From assembly GCA_963555705.1 (NCBI GenBank), contig OY743168.1, positions 22,512,139 through 22,576,138 of the forward strand: a stretch of DNA of 64,000 bases, given 5' to 3'. A program made the translations under genes and the position numbers. The notes under the pieces are model-generated. The model ran no database searches and had not been told where the DNA came from. It worked only from the letters and a program-made list of their open reading frames with translations. Shown piece after piece: positions 23,218 through 35,420 of the stretch. Positions within the stretch are counted from its first letter, which is position 1, and each line of letters begins with the position of its first letter. This stretch comes from Ligustrum vulgare. Taxonomy: Eukaryota; Streptophyta; Magnoliopsida; Lamiales; Oleaceae.

Positions 23218-24400
23218 TTACTCTGGATTTGCAAGAGGGATGGATGACTTCTCCTTTTCATAATTACCCCCCAAGTATGGCTTCAAGCGTTGCCCATTTA
23301 CTTTGAAGTTCCCTTTGCTTCCATGATAAAGTTCGACCGCTCCATGTGGGAAGATCTGAACAATAGTGAAAGGTCCCGACCATCTAGAGCGGAGTTTACC
23401 TGGAAACAATCGAAGTCTTGAGTTGTAGAGAAGTACTTGTTGCCCAACTTGGAAGTCCCGCTTCACAATGTTCTTGTCATGCCACCTCTTTGTCTTCTCT
23501 TTGTAAATCCGAGCATTTTCATATGACTCAAGGCGGAATTCATCAAGCTCATTGAGTTGGAGTAGTCTTTTCTCACCGGCCAACTCCATATCAAAATTCA
23601 AGATTTTTGTTGCCCAATATGCTCGGTGCTCAAGCTCCACCGGAAGATGACATGCTTTTCCAAATAAGAGGCGAAAAGGAGACATACCAATGGAGGTTTT
23701 GAAGGCGGTGCGGTATGCTCATAATGCATCATCCAATTTCTTGGACCAATCTTTCCTCGAGGCATTCACCATCACTTCAAGAATCTTTTTCAACTCTCTA
23801 TTTGAAATTTCAACCTGCCCTGTTTGCGGATGATAAGGAGTGGATATTCGATATTTGACTCCATACTTGGTCAAAAGTGAGTCGAAGAGGCGGTTACAAA
23901 AGTGTTTTCCTCCATCACTAATGATAGCTCGAGGCTCGAGGGGTGCCATAACGAGTAAAAATATTTTTCTTTAAAAAGTTCACCACCACTCGAGCATCAT
24001 TTGTGGGGAGTACCACCGCTTCTACCCACTTTGACACGTAGTCTACAGCAACTAAGATGTATTGATTAGAAAAGGACGATGAAAAAGGTCCTATAAAATC
24101 AATACCCCAAACATCGAATATCTCCACTTATAAAATAGAATTTAAGGGCATTTCATTTCGGTTAGAGATATTACCTAAGCGTTGGCATCGGTCACATTTG
24201 GACACAAGTGTGTGAGCATCCTTGAATAAAGTGGACCAATAAAATCCCGACTGAAGAACCTTTGATGTAGTTTTTACTGTACCAAAATGGCCTCCATAAG
24301 GCGATGAGTGACATTGCTCAAGAATCTTCTCCATCTCCTCCTCGGGCACACACCTTCTCATGATTTGATCCGGACCCCTTTTGAACAATAACGGGTCATC
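23218..24400 (-). pseudogene. Athila integrase, frameshifted
   Basis: Integrase inserts the cDNA into the host genome. The N-terminal zinc region is intact (HSSPYGGH and CDRCQR around 24250-24310). The core has the first Asp (GIDFIGPF), the second Asp ([10 protein letters not shown]) and the Glu ([13 protein letters not shown]). The C-terminal part ([20 protein letters not shown], then [20 protein letters not shown]) reaches 23218. Two faults are visible: a stop before VEIFDVWG (about 24128), and a frameshift made by a perfect 7-bp tandem duplication (GCTCGAG at 23927-23933 and 23934-23940), which separates RYGTPRA from IISDGG. A stop at 23719 separates LDDAL from AYRTAFK. All domains are present, so the damage is recent. 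Confidence 0.88.
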
Positions 24401-24910
24401 TCAAAAATAATGCTTAATATCCGCAAAGAAATTTTTCCTTTGTTGATAAGAGCGGTCCGGGGGAGTGATGCCACTTGCAAGAAAATTCACATGGTCCGCA
24501 TACCATGGCACACTAGCAGCTTGTAGAAGATCCATGATTTGGAAAATTTGCTCATCCGGGAATACCGCACTTATCTCTTCATCCAAAATTTCCTCGGTTT
24601 GCTCAAGTCTAGATAAGTGATCGGCTACAAGATTCTCCGTCCCCTTCTTGTCATGAATCTCCAAATCAAACTCTTGGAGAAGAAGAACCCATCTAATTAA
24701 CCGCGGCTTGGCATCCTTTTTTGCCAACAAATACTTGAGGGCCAAGTGGTCGGTATACACAATCACCTTGGAGCCAATAAGATATGACCGAAACTTATCA
24801 AAGGCAAAGACCACCACTAGCATTTCCTTCTCGGTAGTAGCATAATTCAATTGAGCATCGGTCAAGGTTCTACTAGCATAGTAGATGACATGCAAGATTT
24901 TGTCCTTCCT
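24401..24910 (-). pseudogene. Athila RNase H domain
   Basis: Continues the RT reading in frame after a TAA at about 24911. It shows [60 protein letters not shown] and VADHLSRLE, the expected series for Gypsy RNase H, which removes the RNA template. It ends in a stop at 24401, after which the integrase begins in the same frame. The two stops are single-codon changes in an otherwise continuous pol frame. Confidence 0.9.
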
Positions 24911-26182
24911 TTACCCCAACACCGCCCCCACGGCATAGTCACTTGCATCACACATAAGCTCAAAGGGCAAACTCCAATCCGGAGCCACAATAATAGGTGC
25001 CGTGATGAGTTTCTCTTTAAGAGTGTTAAAAGCTTGAAGACACTCTTTAGAGAAATCATATGTGGTACTCTTCTCAAGTAATGAACACAGTGGTTTCGTG
25101 ATTTTTGAGAAGTCTTTGATAAACCTCCTATAAAATCCTGCATGCCCAAAGAAGCTTCTTATACCCTTTACCGAGGTTAGGGGAGGTAATTTTTCGATAA
25201 CTTGAATTTTTGCATTATCAACCTCAATCCCCTCGCTTGAAATTCGGTGCCCAAGAACTATCCCCTCTCGAACCATGAAATGACATTTTTCCCAATTCAA
25301 AACCAAATTGGTATCCTCACATCTTTTTAGCATCATTCTCAAATTATTCAAACAATCATCAAATGAAGTACAAAAAACTGAGAAGTCATCCATAAATACC
25401 TCAATAAATTTCTCCACCATGTCGGAGAAAATAGCCATCATGCACTGTTGGAAAGTGGCGGGGGCATTGCAAAGACCAAAGAGCATCCTCCTATATGCAA
25501 AAGTTCCATATGGGCATGTGAATGTTGTCTTTTCTTGATCCTCCGGGGCTATAGGAATTTGATTATAGCCCGAATACCCGTCTAGAAAGCAATAATGAGA
25601 GTGACCCGCCAATCGCTCAAGCATTTGATCGATGAATGGAAGGGGAAAATGATTATTCCTAGTAGCATTATTGAGCTTTCGATAATCAATGCAAACTCTC
25701 CACCCCGTCACTAGCCTTGTTGGAATAAGCTCATTATTCTCATTCTCCATCACTGTGACACCTCCTTTCTTCGGCACTACTTGCACCGGGCTCACCCATG
25801 CACTATCCGAGATTGGATAGATAATACCCGCATCAAGCCACTTCACCACTTCGGCTCTTACCACTTCCTTCATGTTAGGATTTAACCAACGTTGATGCTC
25901 CACCGAAGGTTTGAAATCATCCTCCATAAGAATTTTGTGCATGCATAATGAAGGGCAAATACCTCGAATATCCGAGATGGTCCATCCAATAGCCTCCTTG
26001 TGCTCCCTCAATACCCGAAACAATTTGTCTTCCTCCACCTCATTCAATAAATTAGAAATAATGACAGGAAGGGTAGAAGATTCCCCCAAGTAAGGATACC
26101 TCAAATGAGAAGGAAGAGGCTTTTGCTCGAGGGTAGGTGCCTTCTCGAGAGATGGTAGGGGTGGTGAAGAACTCTTTTTCAA
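24911..26182 (-). pseudogene. Athila reverse transcriptase, open frame of 423 codons
   Basis: Reverse transcriptase copies element RNA into cDNA. The frame is open over its whole domain: AGIIYPISDSAWVSPVQVVP, GWRVCIDYRKLNNATRNNHF, FLDGYSGYNQIPIAPEDQEK, TFQQCMMAIFSDMVEKFIEV, then the catalytic FMDDFSVF, and SVKGIRSFFGHAGFYRRFIK in the connection. The catalytic Asp pair is intact. The true Athila pol is one long frame with the protease in front; here a stop at 26192-26194 separates them, so this is part of a broken polyprotein. The first residues are in-frame pol sequence rather than a genuine initiation site. Confidence 0.92.
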
Positions 26183-26191
26183 CTCCTCAAA

Positions 26192-27127
26192 TTAGGGGAC
26201 CCTCTTGTGTTGATATTGTGGTGATGTCTCCAAGTAATGAGCCATTTGTTCGACTTCATGATCATCATCCTCAATAGTCAAAGAGTGGACGATGCACGAC
26301 TCCAATGGATCCTTAGAAATCCCACGGTTGAAGGAGTTTACCACTAGATGATCAATTACATCTACCCGAAAGCATGAATTTGACTCCGAAGGATATTTAA
26401 TGGCCTTCAATACATTGAAGGTGACTTGCTCATCTTGCACCCTCAAAATCAATTGCCCTTCTTGCACATCAATAAGTGCTCTCCCGGTTGCTAGAAATGG
26501 CCTTCCCAATATGATTGGAATGTCATGATCTTCCTCCATGTCTAGAATAATGAAATTCGCTAGCAATATGAATTTATCCACCTTCACAAGAACATCCTCA
26601 ATGATCCCCCGAGGATATTTGATGGACCTATCCACCAATTGTAGAGACACGGTGGTTGCTTTAGCTTCCCCCAATTCCAATTTCCTGAAAATGGACAAAG
26701 GCATCAAATTAATGCTAGCACCAAGATCACATAAAGCTTTACTAAAATTAACATCACCAATAGTGCATGGAATAGTAAAACTCCCTGGATCTTTAATTTT
26801 TGGAGGAAGCTTGTTTTGAATGATGGCACTACATTCCTCAGTTAGCATCACCGTCTCATGCTCTTCATGCCTTCTTTTGTTGGATAAAATATCCTTCATG
26901 AACTTGGCATAGCTTGGCATTTGAGCTAATGCATCGGGGAAAGGAATGTTGATGAAATTTTCCAAATTGACTGTCGAGCTTTTGCTTTTGCAACCTTTGA
27001 GGAAAGGGAATAGGAGGCACATAAGCCTTGATCGGTGTTGGGGCCTTTGATGTGGATGCTTCTGGCTCACTTTCCTTTGGTACTTCAACAATTTTTTTGG
27101 ATGCTTGAATAGGCTCATTTTCTTCAA
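26192..27127 (-). pseudogene. Athila aspartic protease region
   Basis: The segment before RT holds the retroviral-type protease: PCTIGDVNFSKALCDLGASI with NLMP (active-site motif here DLGA, as in other Athila elements), then YPRGIIEDVLVKVDKFI and DIPIILGRPFLATGRALIDV. The N-terminal third is Lys/Pro/Ser-rich linker between gag and protease. The frame is offset from gag and ends at a stop at 26192. Confidence 0.88.
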
Positions 27128-27257
27128 TGGGAGCCTTGTTTGATTGAGTTATTGGTTGTGGGGCCGTGATCTCGAGAAATTACACCCCACTCCTTGTTGT
27201 AATAGCTTGAACATTCTCCCTAGGATTTGTCTCGGTGTTGCTAGGCAAAGCTCCTTG

Positions 27258-28622
27258 TTACCTTTTCGAGAGAAGTTTAGCTATTTGACCCACTTGCTTC
27301 TCCAAATTTTTCAAAGAGGCATCATTGCGTTCTTGATATTGCAATTGATGATTTGCTAGCTTGGTGATAGACTCTTCCCATCCCTCTTTCTTCTCTTGTG
27401 GCTTTGGATTCAATACATTGTGATTGTTTCCATAAGATAGATTAGGATGATTTCTCCAACCGGGATTGTATGTAGGAGCATATGGATTGAACCCTTGGCG
27501 TTGGAAATTTTGAGAATAAGCAACTTGCTCGGTAGATGAAGAACCACTTGCCACCAATGGACACATACAGCTTTGATAATTAGCCCCACATATATCACAT
27601 ACCGGAGGGACTTGAACCATGTTGACGGGCCGAGAGGTTGAAGTAGATAACCCTTCCACTTTCTTGGCTAAGGAATCAATCTTTGACAAGACAAGTGCAT
27701 AATCATCACCCCCAAGTGCACCACTAGAATTCCTTGGTGCACTTCTATCCGGTCACATTACACTTTGTTCACTCATGATCTCAAACAAATCATAAGCCTC
27801 TCGAATGCTCTTTGTTTTGATAGACCCATTAGAGGATGAATCCACATTTGAACGGCAAGGAGGAGTTAGCCCGGCATAGAAGTGGTTGAATTGTTGCCCC
27901 AATGTAATCCCATGAATTGGACACTTCCTAAGCATATCCTTGAATCTCTCCCAAGCTTCATGAAAGCTCTCCATCTCGAATTGTTGAAATGTAGTAATAT
28001 CATGCTTGAGTTTAGTAACTCTAGATGGTGGGAAAAATTTTGTAGTGAACCTTTGGACAAACTCCACACAAGTCGTGATGCTCCCCGGAGGCAAAGTGTG
28101 GAGCAATTCTCTTGCTTTATCTTTCAAAGTATGTACAAATAACCTCATCCGGATTGCCTCCACATTCACACCCTCATAGTTGAAGTTGCTACAGATCTCT
28201 AGGAACTGTACCACATGGGCATGTGGATTTTCATCGGTCCTCCCATAAAATGAGATGGTGTTGGAGAATAAATTGATGACATCTGGCCGAAGTTGAAAAT
28301 TTGTATGATTTTAGGAGGGATAGACAATACTTGATTGATTCTCGACAATAGGAGGATTCATGAAGTCTCCAAAAAGCATGTCTTCTTCATTAACAACGGG
28401 CTCTTGAGCTCTAGCCGCTTGAGGAACAAAACCGGGTGGGATTCCACCCCTAGGAGGAATTGCAGCTGGAGCATTAAGCTCAATGTTAACTCTTTCTCCT
28501 TCCATCCCAGTAAGAAGTTCTCTCCTAGCTTCCCGTTGTTTCCTTAACCTACGTCGAAAAGTCCCCTCGATATCCGGATCTATTTCAACTAGATCAAGAC
28601 TTCTACTTCGACGCATGCACAA
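27258..28622 (-). pseudogene. Athila gag with in-frame stops
   Basis: One frame runs from 28622 to 27258, interrupted by stops at 28311-28313 and 27753-27755. The N-terminus is MCMRRSRSLDLVEIDPDIEG. The capsid-like retrotrans_gag core reads FLEICSNFNYEGVNVEAIRM, LHTLPPGSITTCVEFVQRFT, FFPPSRV and SFHEAWERFKDMLRKCPIHG. The C-terminal part has a C-rich motif VCDICGANYQSCMCP instead of a classical CCHC knuckle, then a coiled-coil-prone LKNLEKQVGQIAKLLSKR. Gag builds the particle. The stops are single substitutions, consistent with a young copy. Confidence 0.88.
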
Positions 28623-28756
28623 TTAACAACCTAGAACAATACAAGAAATTAGAATATTTCTTACACAAAATAAAACAAAAGAAAATTTTGTACAAGAAAT
28701 CAAAGTAACTAATAGTCAAAACTAATATCAACTAAAATGTAATTTAAATAGAAACA

Positions 28757-28774
28757 ATCCCCGGCAACGGTACT
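28757..28774 (-). other. Degenerate primer-binding site of the Athila element
   Basis: Minus strand reads GTACCGTTGCCGGGGATT close to the LTR. Athila relatives commonly use a site ending CCGTTGCCGGGGA, complementary as I recall to tRNA-Asp. Here the first bases (TGGCG) are changed. Confidence 0.55.
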
Positions 28775-28781
28775 AAAAACT

Positions 28782-30431
28782 TGTTCGCTAGAAACACACC
28801 GCAAGTGTACGAGTCGCTTACAAGTGATAGTGGACTAATTGAGCCCGGTTTATCAATCACACAAGGATTGTCTATCTTAACTACACTCTAGTATAATTAA
28901 TTTTAACCAGAAACACACACAATAAAGATTTGTTTGGGAATGTTCTCGTACTAGAATTAAAGTTGCAATTGTAAATAAATAACTAGAAAAATGGTGATGA
29001 ATAGATGATAAAGGAGTGTTGAGATTCTTGATTCTACTTGACCATTACCTAATTGAATTATCACAAGCAAATAGAAATGCAATTCATTAATCATGTTAGA
29101 CCCGATTTTCCAAGCTTAGCCAATTACCTCTCTCGAGTGAAATCAACCCTAATTAGTGGCATTAACCTACTATATCTCTATGTCGATTAAAAACACACCA
29201 ATTGCATTAAACCTTTGTGAAAATAGCTCAATGGGTCATCTAAGGTTTTAGGTATATCTCTATCCTAAACAAGAACCTAGAGCAAATATTGTATTGATCT
29301 AGAATACACAACAATTTCTTAATAATTGTACATCCCATGAAACTTAAGCATAAATGTGGCCACAATAAATGCTAGTCAATAAATACAACAATAAATGCAC
29401 AAGATAATAAAAAGCTTAAATTCTTAATACAAGCATTAAAATCAACTAAGCTAGGTCAAACTTCATCAATAATCCCAACACAAAATAGTTTAGCCCATGA
29501 TGAAATAACAATAAAATTCAAGAATTAAATACATCATTTCAACAATAGACTAAAATATATAAAGAAATATGAAGATTAACAAGAAAACTTCCCTTCAACA
29601 ATGATTAGTGCTTCAAAACATCAATGTTCCTCCACAAAGTTGTAGGTATTTCTCCCCTAAATCAACATTCATCTACTAACCTAACTAATTACAAGAGAAA
29701 ATTACAAGACAAAAGCAAGAAAAATCAAAGAGAGAAAGAGAGCTAGGGTTTCTTGACTTGAAAAGGAGGGAAGAATGATTCAAAAATAGCCAAAATCACT
29801 CAAAATACCCCCAAAATCGCGTAGATCCGCGTATAACAGCTTTTGGGCAGAACCGGATCGGCCCAGATTATCGCTCCATTTTATGACCACGCGATCGCGT
29901 GGTCGAATGACTCGCGATCGCGTGGTTGACTTTGAAACCTCTCGAGTTGGATTTTAGGCTTGATTCGCGAACGCGACCTGTGCTTAACCACGCGTTCGCG
30001 TGGTTCACCTGAGTGATGTCTTGCAGCTTGATCCTCTTTTAATTGCAATTGAGGTCCCCATTTTTAGATATCGATCAACTTGGTCCCCAAAGTTTCCAAT
30101 TTCTTTCAATTGAGCCCTTCCAAAAGTGCATTTGAGTCCGTCACTTTGGGAACTTGCAATTTAGTCCTTTGATCAATTGCACATGCAATCCACAACTTTT
30201 CGAAAATGACAATTTGGTCCCCAAACTTTGACTCTTTGATGGATTTGACTCTTTTCTCCTCAATTTCTTCAAGTATTTATCCATTTAGCTTCTTTCTTGT
30301 GCTTTCTCCATGAAGTTGATTGTTAAACCTATTTAACCACAAAATATGCACAATTAAGTAGGTATTTGTCCAAATTACTCAAAAAGTATTACTAAAAATA
30401 TATGAAATATGCATGTAAAATACACTCAACA
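28782..30431 (-). repeat. 5' LTR of the Athila-like element
   Basis: Bounded by TGTTCGCTAG and ACTCAACA (+ strand), next to the primer site on its left and the AAAGA duplication on its right. Nearly identical to 19756-21404. Confidence 0.93.
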
Positions 30432-30436
30432 AAAGA

Positions 30437-30883
30437 CCTTAGGTGGTAATCCCTTAGTAAGCGGATCCGCAATCGTGGAGTTTGTCCCAATATGCTCTAT
30501 GGAAATTTGTCCACTTTGTACCCTTTCCTTCACAACCTGGAACTTAATGTAAATGTGTTTTGACTCAGTTGAACTCCTGTTATTATTGGAATATAGCACT
30601 GCAGGGTTATTGCCACAATATAACTTTAATGGTCTTTCAATTCCATTCTGAATGCGCAGCCCAGTGACAAAATTTCGCAGTCATATCCCACGATTAGATG
30701 CCTCAAAACAAGCTACAAATTCTGCTGCCATAGTGGAAGAAGCTACGAGTGTTTGCTTAGCACTCCTCCAGCTAGCAGGTATATATAGCCTGATGTGGAT
30801 CTTCTACTATCTTGGCATCCTGGAAAATCAGAATCGGAGTACCCTACGATCTCTGACTGATCTGATCTGCTCTATGTAAGCAT
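30437..30883 (-). pseudogene. Copia B RNase H, decayed
   Basis: Minus-strand reading shows ASNRGI-LRNFVTGLRIQNGI, LKLYCGNNPAVLYSNNNRSS, KHIYIKFQVVKERVQSGQI and LTKGLPPK, the C-terminal half of a Copia RNase H. The usual catalytic Asp of LYCDN is Asn-replaced (LYCGN). The N-terminal half has stops. It reads through the Athila insertion site into 19755. Confidence 0.75.
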
Positions 30884-31810
30884 TCAATCTCTTGTTCTCT
30901 TCAAGTACCTCATAACCCTCTTTGCTGCTTTCCAATGATCCATCTCAGGGTTACTTAAATATCTGCTTAGCATTCCAACAATGAATGCTATGTCTGGACG
31001 TGTACAAACTTGAGCATACATCAGACTCTCAACAGCTGATGCATATGGAATCTTTTGCATTTCCTTAACTTCAAGATTATTTTTCGAGCACTGATTGAGA
31101 CAAAATTTGTCTCCCTTAGCAATAGGGGTGTCCCCTGGTTTACTATCCTGCAAGCCAAACTTTTTAAGAACTTTATCAATATAAATCTTTTGTGACAATC
31201 CAAGAATACCCTGAGAGCGGTCCCGGTGTATTTGAATCCCTAATACAAAAGAGGTGTCCCCAAGATCTTTCATCTCAAAATTCCTTGACAAAAATCTCTT
31301 GGTTTCGTGCAACATGCCTATATCATTAGTGGCAAGCAGTATGTCATTGACATACAAAACCAGGAAAATATGCTTACTCCGACTAAACTTGTGATATACA
31401 CAATCATCAACAACATTTATCTCAAAACCAAAAGAGATAATCACTTGATGAGATTTGTAGTACTACTGACGGGAAGCTTGCTTGAGTCCATAGATAGATT
31501 TCTTTAATTTGCAAACCAGGTTCTCCGAGTCTCCTGACACAAAGTTTTCTGGTTGCACCATATAGATCGTCTCATCAATGTCTCCATTGAGAAACGCCGT
31601 CTTAACATCCATCTGATGTAACTCAAGGTCAAAATGTGCAACAAGTGCCATGACTGTCCTGAAAGAGTCTTTTGTTGAAACCGGAGAGAAAGTCTCTTTG
31701 AAGTCAATACCTTCCTTTTGTGTAAAGCCTTTAGTCACAAGATGAGACTTATATCTTTCCACATTACCTTTCGAATCCCTCTTGGTTTTAAAAATCTATT
31801 TACAACCGAT
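30884..31810 (-). pseudogene. Copia B reverse transcriptase, with YVND at the active site
   Basis: Contains ERYKSHLVTKGFTQKEGIDF, KETFSPVSTKDSFRTVMALV, LHQMDVKTAFLNGDIDETIY, SIYGLKQASRQ and then [60 protein letters not shown] and [20 protein letters not shown]. The catalytic YVDD box is YVND, which should inactivate the enzyme. A stop lies between SRQ and the next block (about 31463-31445). The N-terminal end near 31810 is followed by a roughly 220-bp linker up to the hAT insertion at 32031. Confidence 0.9.
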
Positions 31811-32088
31811 GAGCTTCGCACCTTCTGGTAATGGGACAAGATCCCAAACTTTATTGCCTTGCATAGACTTATACTCCTCATTCATGGTATCAATCCACTT
31901 TTGAGAATTAGAACCCTTCATGGCCTAATGGAAATTGATTGGATCATCTTCCACCATTCCATTATTTTCCTCATATTCTTAGAGAAATACTATAAAATCA
32001 TCTGAAATAGCATTTTTCCTTTCTCGAGTGGATCTCCTCCGGGCCGGACTCACGGTGGGGCCTGCCGGGGCACGTGCCCCAGTAGAAA

Positions 32089-32092
<4 letters not shown>

Positions 32093-32138
<46 letters not shown>
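32093..32138. repeat. (TA)n microsatellite
   Basis: About 23 TA units just inside the left end of the hAT. Confidence 0.95.
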
Positions 32139-32143
<5 letters not shown>

Positions 32144-32863
32144 TACATATTTCTTTAAAACTGAAAGTAGTACAGTAGCATCTCTCCCAAAAACAACCCA
32201 ACCATTCCAACTCACTCCACACTACACAGCTTCACTCCGCCGCACAAGGCACCTTCGACGTCACCTCCGGTGCTGCACGCTCCACCCAACCATTCGTCGG
32301 AGCAGGTGAGCTGAAGAAGACTACCAATTTCACATCCCAAATTCTATTTATTTGCAAAAAACTAAGTTCTCTTATTTTCCAAAATCGGTGCTGGTGGCTC
32401 CATCTCTGCTCCGGATCCGGTGGTCCACGCACGGCCAGATGACAGCAGCGACCTTGCTTCCCACCACGGCACCACCCACCTGTGGCTGCACTGCCTGCAC
32501 TGCACCAGCTCGTCCGGTTAGTGTGACCCAGGCCATTATTTCACTACCTCTATTTTTGTTTTCCTTTTCAAATTTAAGTTGGGTCTTGAACATAAGTTAA
32601 TAAACATTACCTGATTCCTAAAAAAATTATTGAATTATTGTTAATTTATTTGCTCTTTGTAATTGTCTATGTTTATGAGGAATTGAGATTTAGATTTTGA
32701 TGAATTGAGATTGAGATTTTTGAGTTTGGTATTGAGAATTAGAGATTTGAGAAATTGTCGTTTTATTTGATTTTTTTTCTTGTTTGGAATTTGGGCTTTC
32801 ATAATTTGAGATTTTAGGGCTACTATGTGTTTACAATTATTTATTTGTTTGTTTGTATCAATT

Positions 32864-35269
32864 ATGGAAAAATATTTTAAGCGTAAATCCACATTTTCTT
32901 CTGATGAGCAAATTAATGAAAATGAAGTTAGAGATCAAAGGGTTGAGGACATTGATGTTCAAATTGAAGATGTTCCTATTGAAACTAACGTCGGGGATAA
33001 TGTTGGGGATGTTAGGAGTGACACCCTTGAATTTGATGTTGCAAACCTTCATTTGGATCCTGGATTGAGAGTTCCAATTGATAATTATGATTTTAATGTT
33101 CGGGATTTGATTCGAAGAACATATGTGCAAAGAGGTCCCTGTCAACCTCGCAATCATGAATTTCCAACAATAAAAATGGGGAACAAAGATAGGAGACTTT
33201 GTGTGTCACGGTATAATGATCATCCTAGTTGGTTGGAATATAGTATAGCAAAAGATACTTTTTTTGTTTCTACTGTTATCTTTTCGGTTCAATTGGTGGT
33301 CCATTTGTGCACGGTGGGTTTAGGAATTGGAAGAAGAAAGAATTGCTTAGAACACACATTGCAAAATCAAATAGTGCTCATAATCAAGCTCGGGTCCAAT
33401 ATGAATCATTCAAGAATCAAAGCACTGGCATTCGATGTTGTCTTAATAAGCAATCACATCAAGTTCGACAAGACTATCGAATTCGTTTGAATGCCACACT
33501 CGAATGTGTTCGATTTCTTCTACGACAAGGGTTGGCCTGTCGTGATCATGATGAATCTGAAGACTCCAACAATCGAGGTAATTTCCTTGAACTATTGCAT
33601 TGGTTGTGTGATCATAATGCTGAGATTAAGGTTGTTGCTCTAATGAATGCTCTTGAAAATCTCAAGTTAACATCACCACGAGTTCAACGAGATATCATGC
33701 GTTCTATTGCTTTAGAAACTATAAATGTGATCATCAAAGATATTGGTGATAGCCTTTTATCTATCCTAATTGATGAATCTCGTGACATTTCAATGAAAGA
33801 ACAAATGTCAGTTGTTCTTCTTTATGTTAAGGATGGATGTATATTGGAACATTTCATAGGTGTGACACATGTTTCAAGTACTACAGCTGCCTCACTTAAG
33901 GCTGGAATTGATCAACTATTCTCCAGTTATAACTTAAGTATGTCCAACTTGAGAGGGCAAGGATATGATGGAGCTAGTAATATGAGAGGTGAATATAATG
34001 GACTCAAAGCATTTATTTTGAAGGAAATTCATATGCTTATTACATTCAATGTTTTGCTCATCAACTTCAACTAGCTCTTGTAGCTGTGGCACAGAAACAT
34101 GTGAAAATTGAAACATTCTTTCATTCAGTACATAGAGTGGTGAATGTTGTTGGAGGATCTGCTAAACGGAGTGATCTTCTTAGAGAGAAACAAAGACTCT
34201 CAATTCTTGAAGCACTAAATTTTGGTGAAATATCAAGTGGACGGGGTCTTAATCAAGAAACTACTCTTAAGCGTTCTGGTGATACATGTTGGAGCTCTCA
34301 CTACAGTTGTTTAATTAACTTGATTGTCATGTTTGCATCCACAGTTGAAATTATTGAGATGATTGCTCCTAATTCTACAAGTACAGGAACAAGAGGTGAG
34401 GCACGTATTTTATTGGAGTTGATGCTCAAATTTGATTTTGCATTTAATCTACATCTGATGAAAAAGATCTTGGGCATTTCAAATGAATTGTCAAAAGCAT
34501 TACAAAGAAAAGATCAAGATATTGTCAATGCCATGAGATTGGTAAAATTATCTAAAATGCAGCTCCAAATGATAAGATATGATGGATGGGATTCTTTTTT
34601 TGGGATAGTTTGTTCATTCTGTGAAGCTCATGGCATCAGTATTCCCAATATGGATGATATGTTCATAGCTTTGGGCCGTTCAAGGCTTGACACGGTGACA
34701 AATTTGCATCACTTCCATGTGGAAATGTTTTATGCCATCATGGATATGCAACTTCAAGAGCTGAATGATAGTTTTTTTGAAGTAAATAATGACTTACTTC
34801 TTTGTGTTGCATGTTTGTCTCCAAATAATTCATTTGCTACTTTTGAGAAGAACAAATTGCTTCAACTATGTGAGTATTATCCGATAGATTTTGATGCTAC
34901 AGATATTTTGGAACTTGATGATCAGCTTGATACATATATTCTTGACATGCGCACTGATAAAGATTTTGAAGGATTACATGGTCTCTGTGATCTTGCAAAG
35001 AAGTTGGTTGAAAAAAAGAAACATGAAGTGCATCCATTAGTGTACAAGCTTGTGACATTGAGTTTAATTCTTCCTGTGGCTACTGCTATAGTCGAGAGAT
35101 CATTTTCTGTAATGACTTATGTCAAGAATCGTTTTGTAATCACCTCGGAGATCAGTTGTTGAATGATAGTTTAATTGCATATATTGAGAAGGATGTACTT
35201 GACAATATTGACAATGATGTAATTATGGAACGTTATCAAAATATGAAAACGCGTAGAGAACAGTTGTAA
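32864..35269 (+). pseudogene. hAT transposase (TTF-type zinc finger, DUF4371, hATC) with three frameshifts
   Basis: ATG at 32864 opens MEKYFKRKSTFSSDEQ, the usual start of this family. The TTF-type zinc-finger region has PCQPRNHEFPTIKMGNKDRR and WLEYSIAKDTFF. The DUF4371 core has GNFLELLHWLCDHN, DIGDSLLSILIDESRDISMK, EQMSVVLLYV and LRGQGYDGASNMRGEYNGLK. The C-terminal hATC region has VHPLVYKLVTLSLILPVATA with IVERSFSVM. One-base slips are visible in the T run at 33258-33264, near 34022 and near 35140. Following the frames gives a continuous family-length product ending at TAA 35267-35269 (YQNMKTRREQL). Although inactive, it is one of the best-preserved transposases here. Confidence 0.9.
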
Positions 35270-35420
35270 TAAAATTTCAAGTACTTTTTCATTTTTTTGG
35301 TCTTCTTCCTTAAAAAAAAATATTTCAGGGGCACGAACTCCCGTAAGGGCCATCGGTAAAAACACTGGTCCATTTGTGCCCCAGCAGTATAAAAAGTCTG
35401 CGTCCGCCACTGGATCTCCT

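Larger units (their letters stand above)
19756..30431 (-). mobile_element. Athila-like Gypsy retrotransposon, nested in Copia B
   Basis: Flanked by AAAGA (19751-19755 and 30432-30436). The 10,676-bp element has LTRs of 1649 and 1650 bp that differ at about 20 positions by eye (roughly 1%), so it is a fairly recent insertion. Element-sense order from right to left: 5' LTR, primer site, gag, protease, RT, RNase H, integrase, long 3' non-coding region, polypurine tract, 3' LTR. The RT motif VSPVQVVPKKGG and the ALCDLGASINLMP protease are typical of the Athila lineage. Several in-frame stops and one integrase frameshift make it non-autonomous as read. Confidence 0.93.
32039..35412 (+). mobile_element. 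hAT transposon with TTF/DUF4371-type transposase, nested in Copia B
   Basis: Perfect 8-bp duplications GATCTCCT at 32031-32038 and 35413-35420. The right terminus reversed is CAGTGGCGGACGCAG; the left begins CCGGGCCGGACTCACGG, so the inverted repeats are imperfect. The insertion split the Copia B pol linker just after PIPLRRS. The single plus-strand gene is almost complete. A (TA)n tract lies 55 bp from the left end, and a GC-rich leader (32220-32530) with introns precedes the coding part. Confidence 0.93.
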
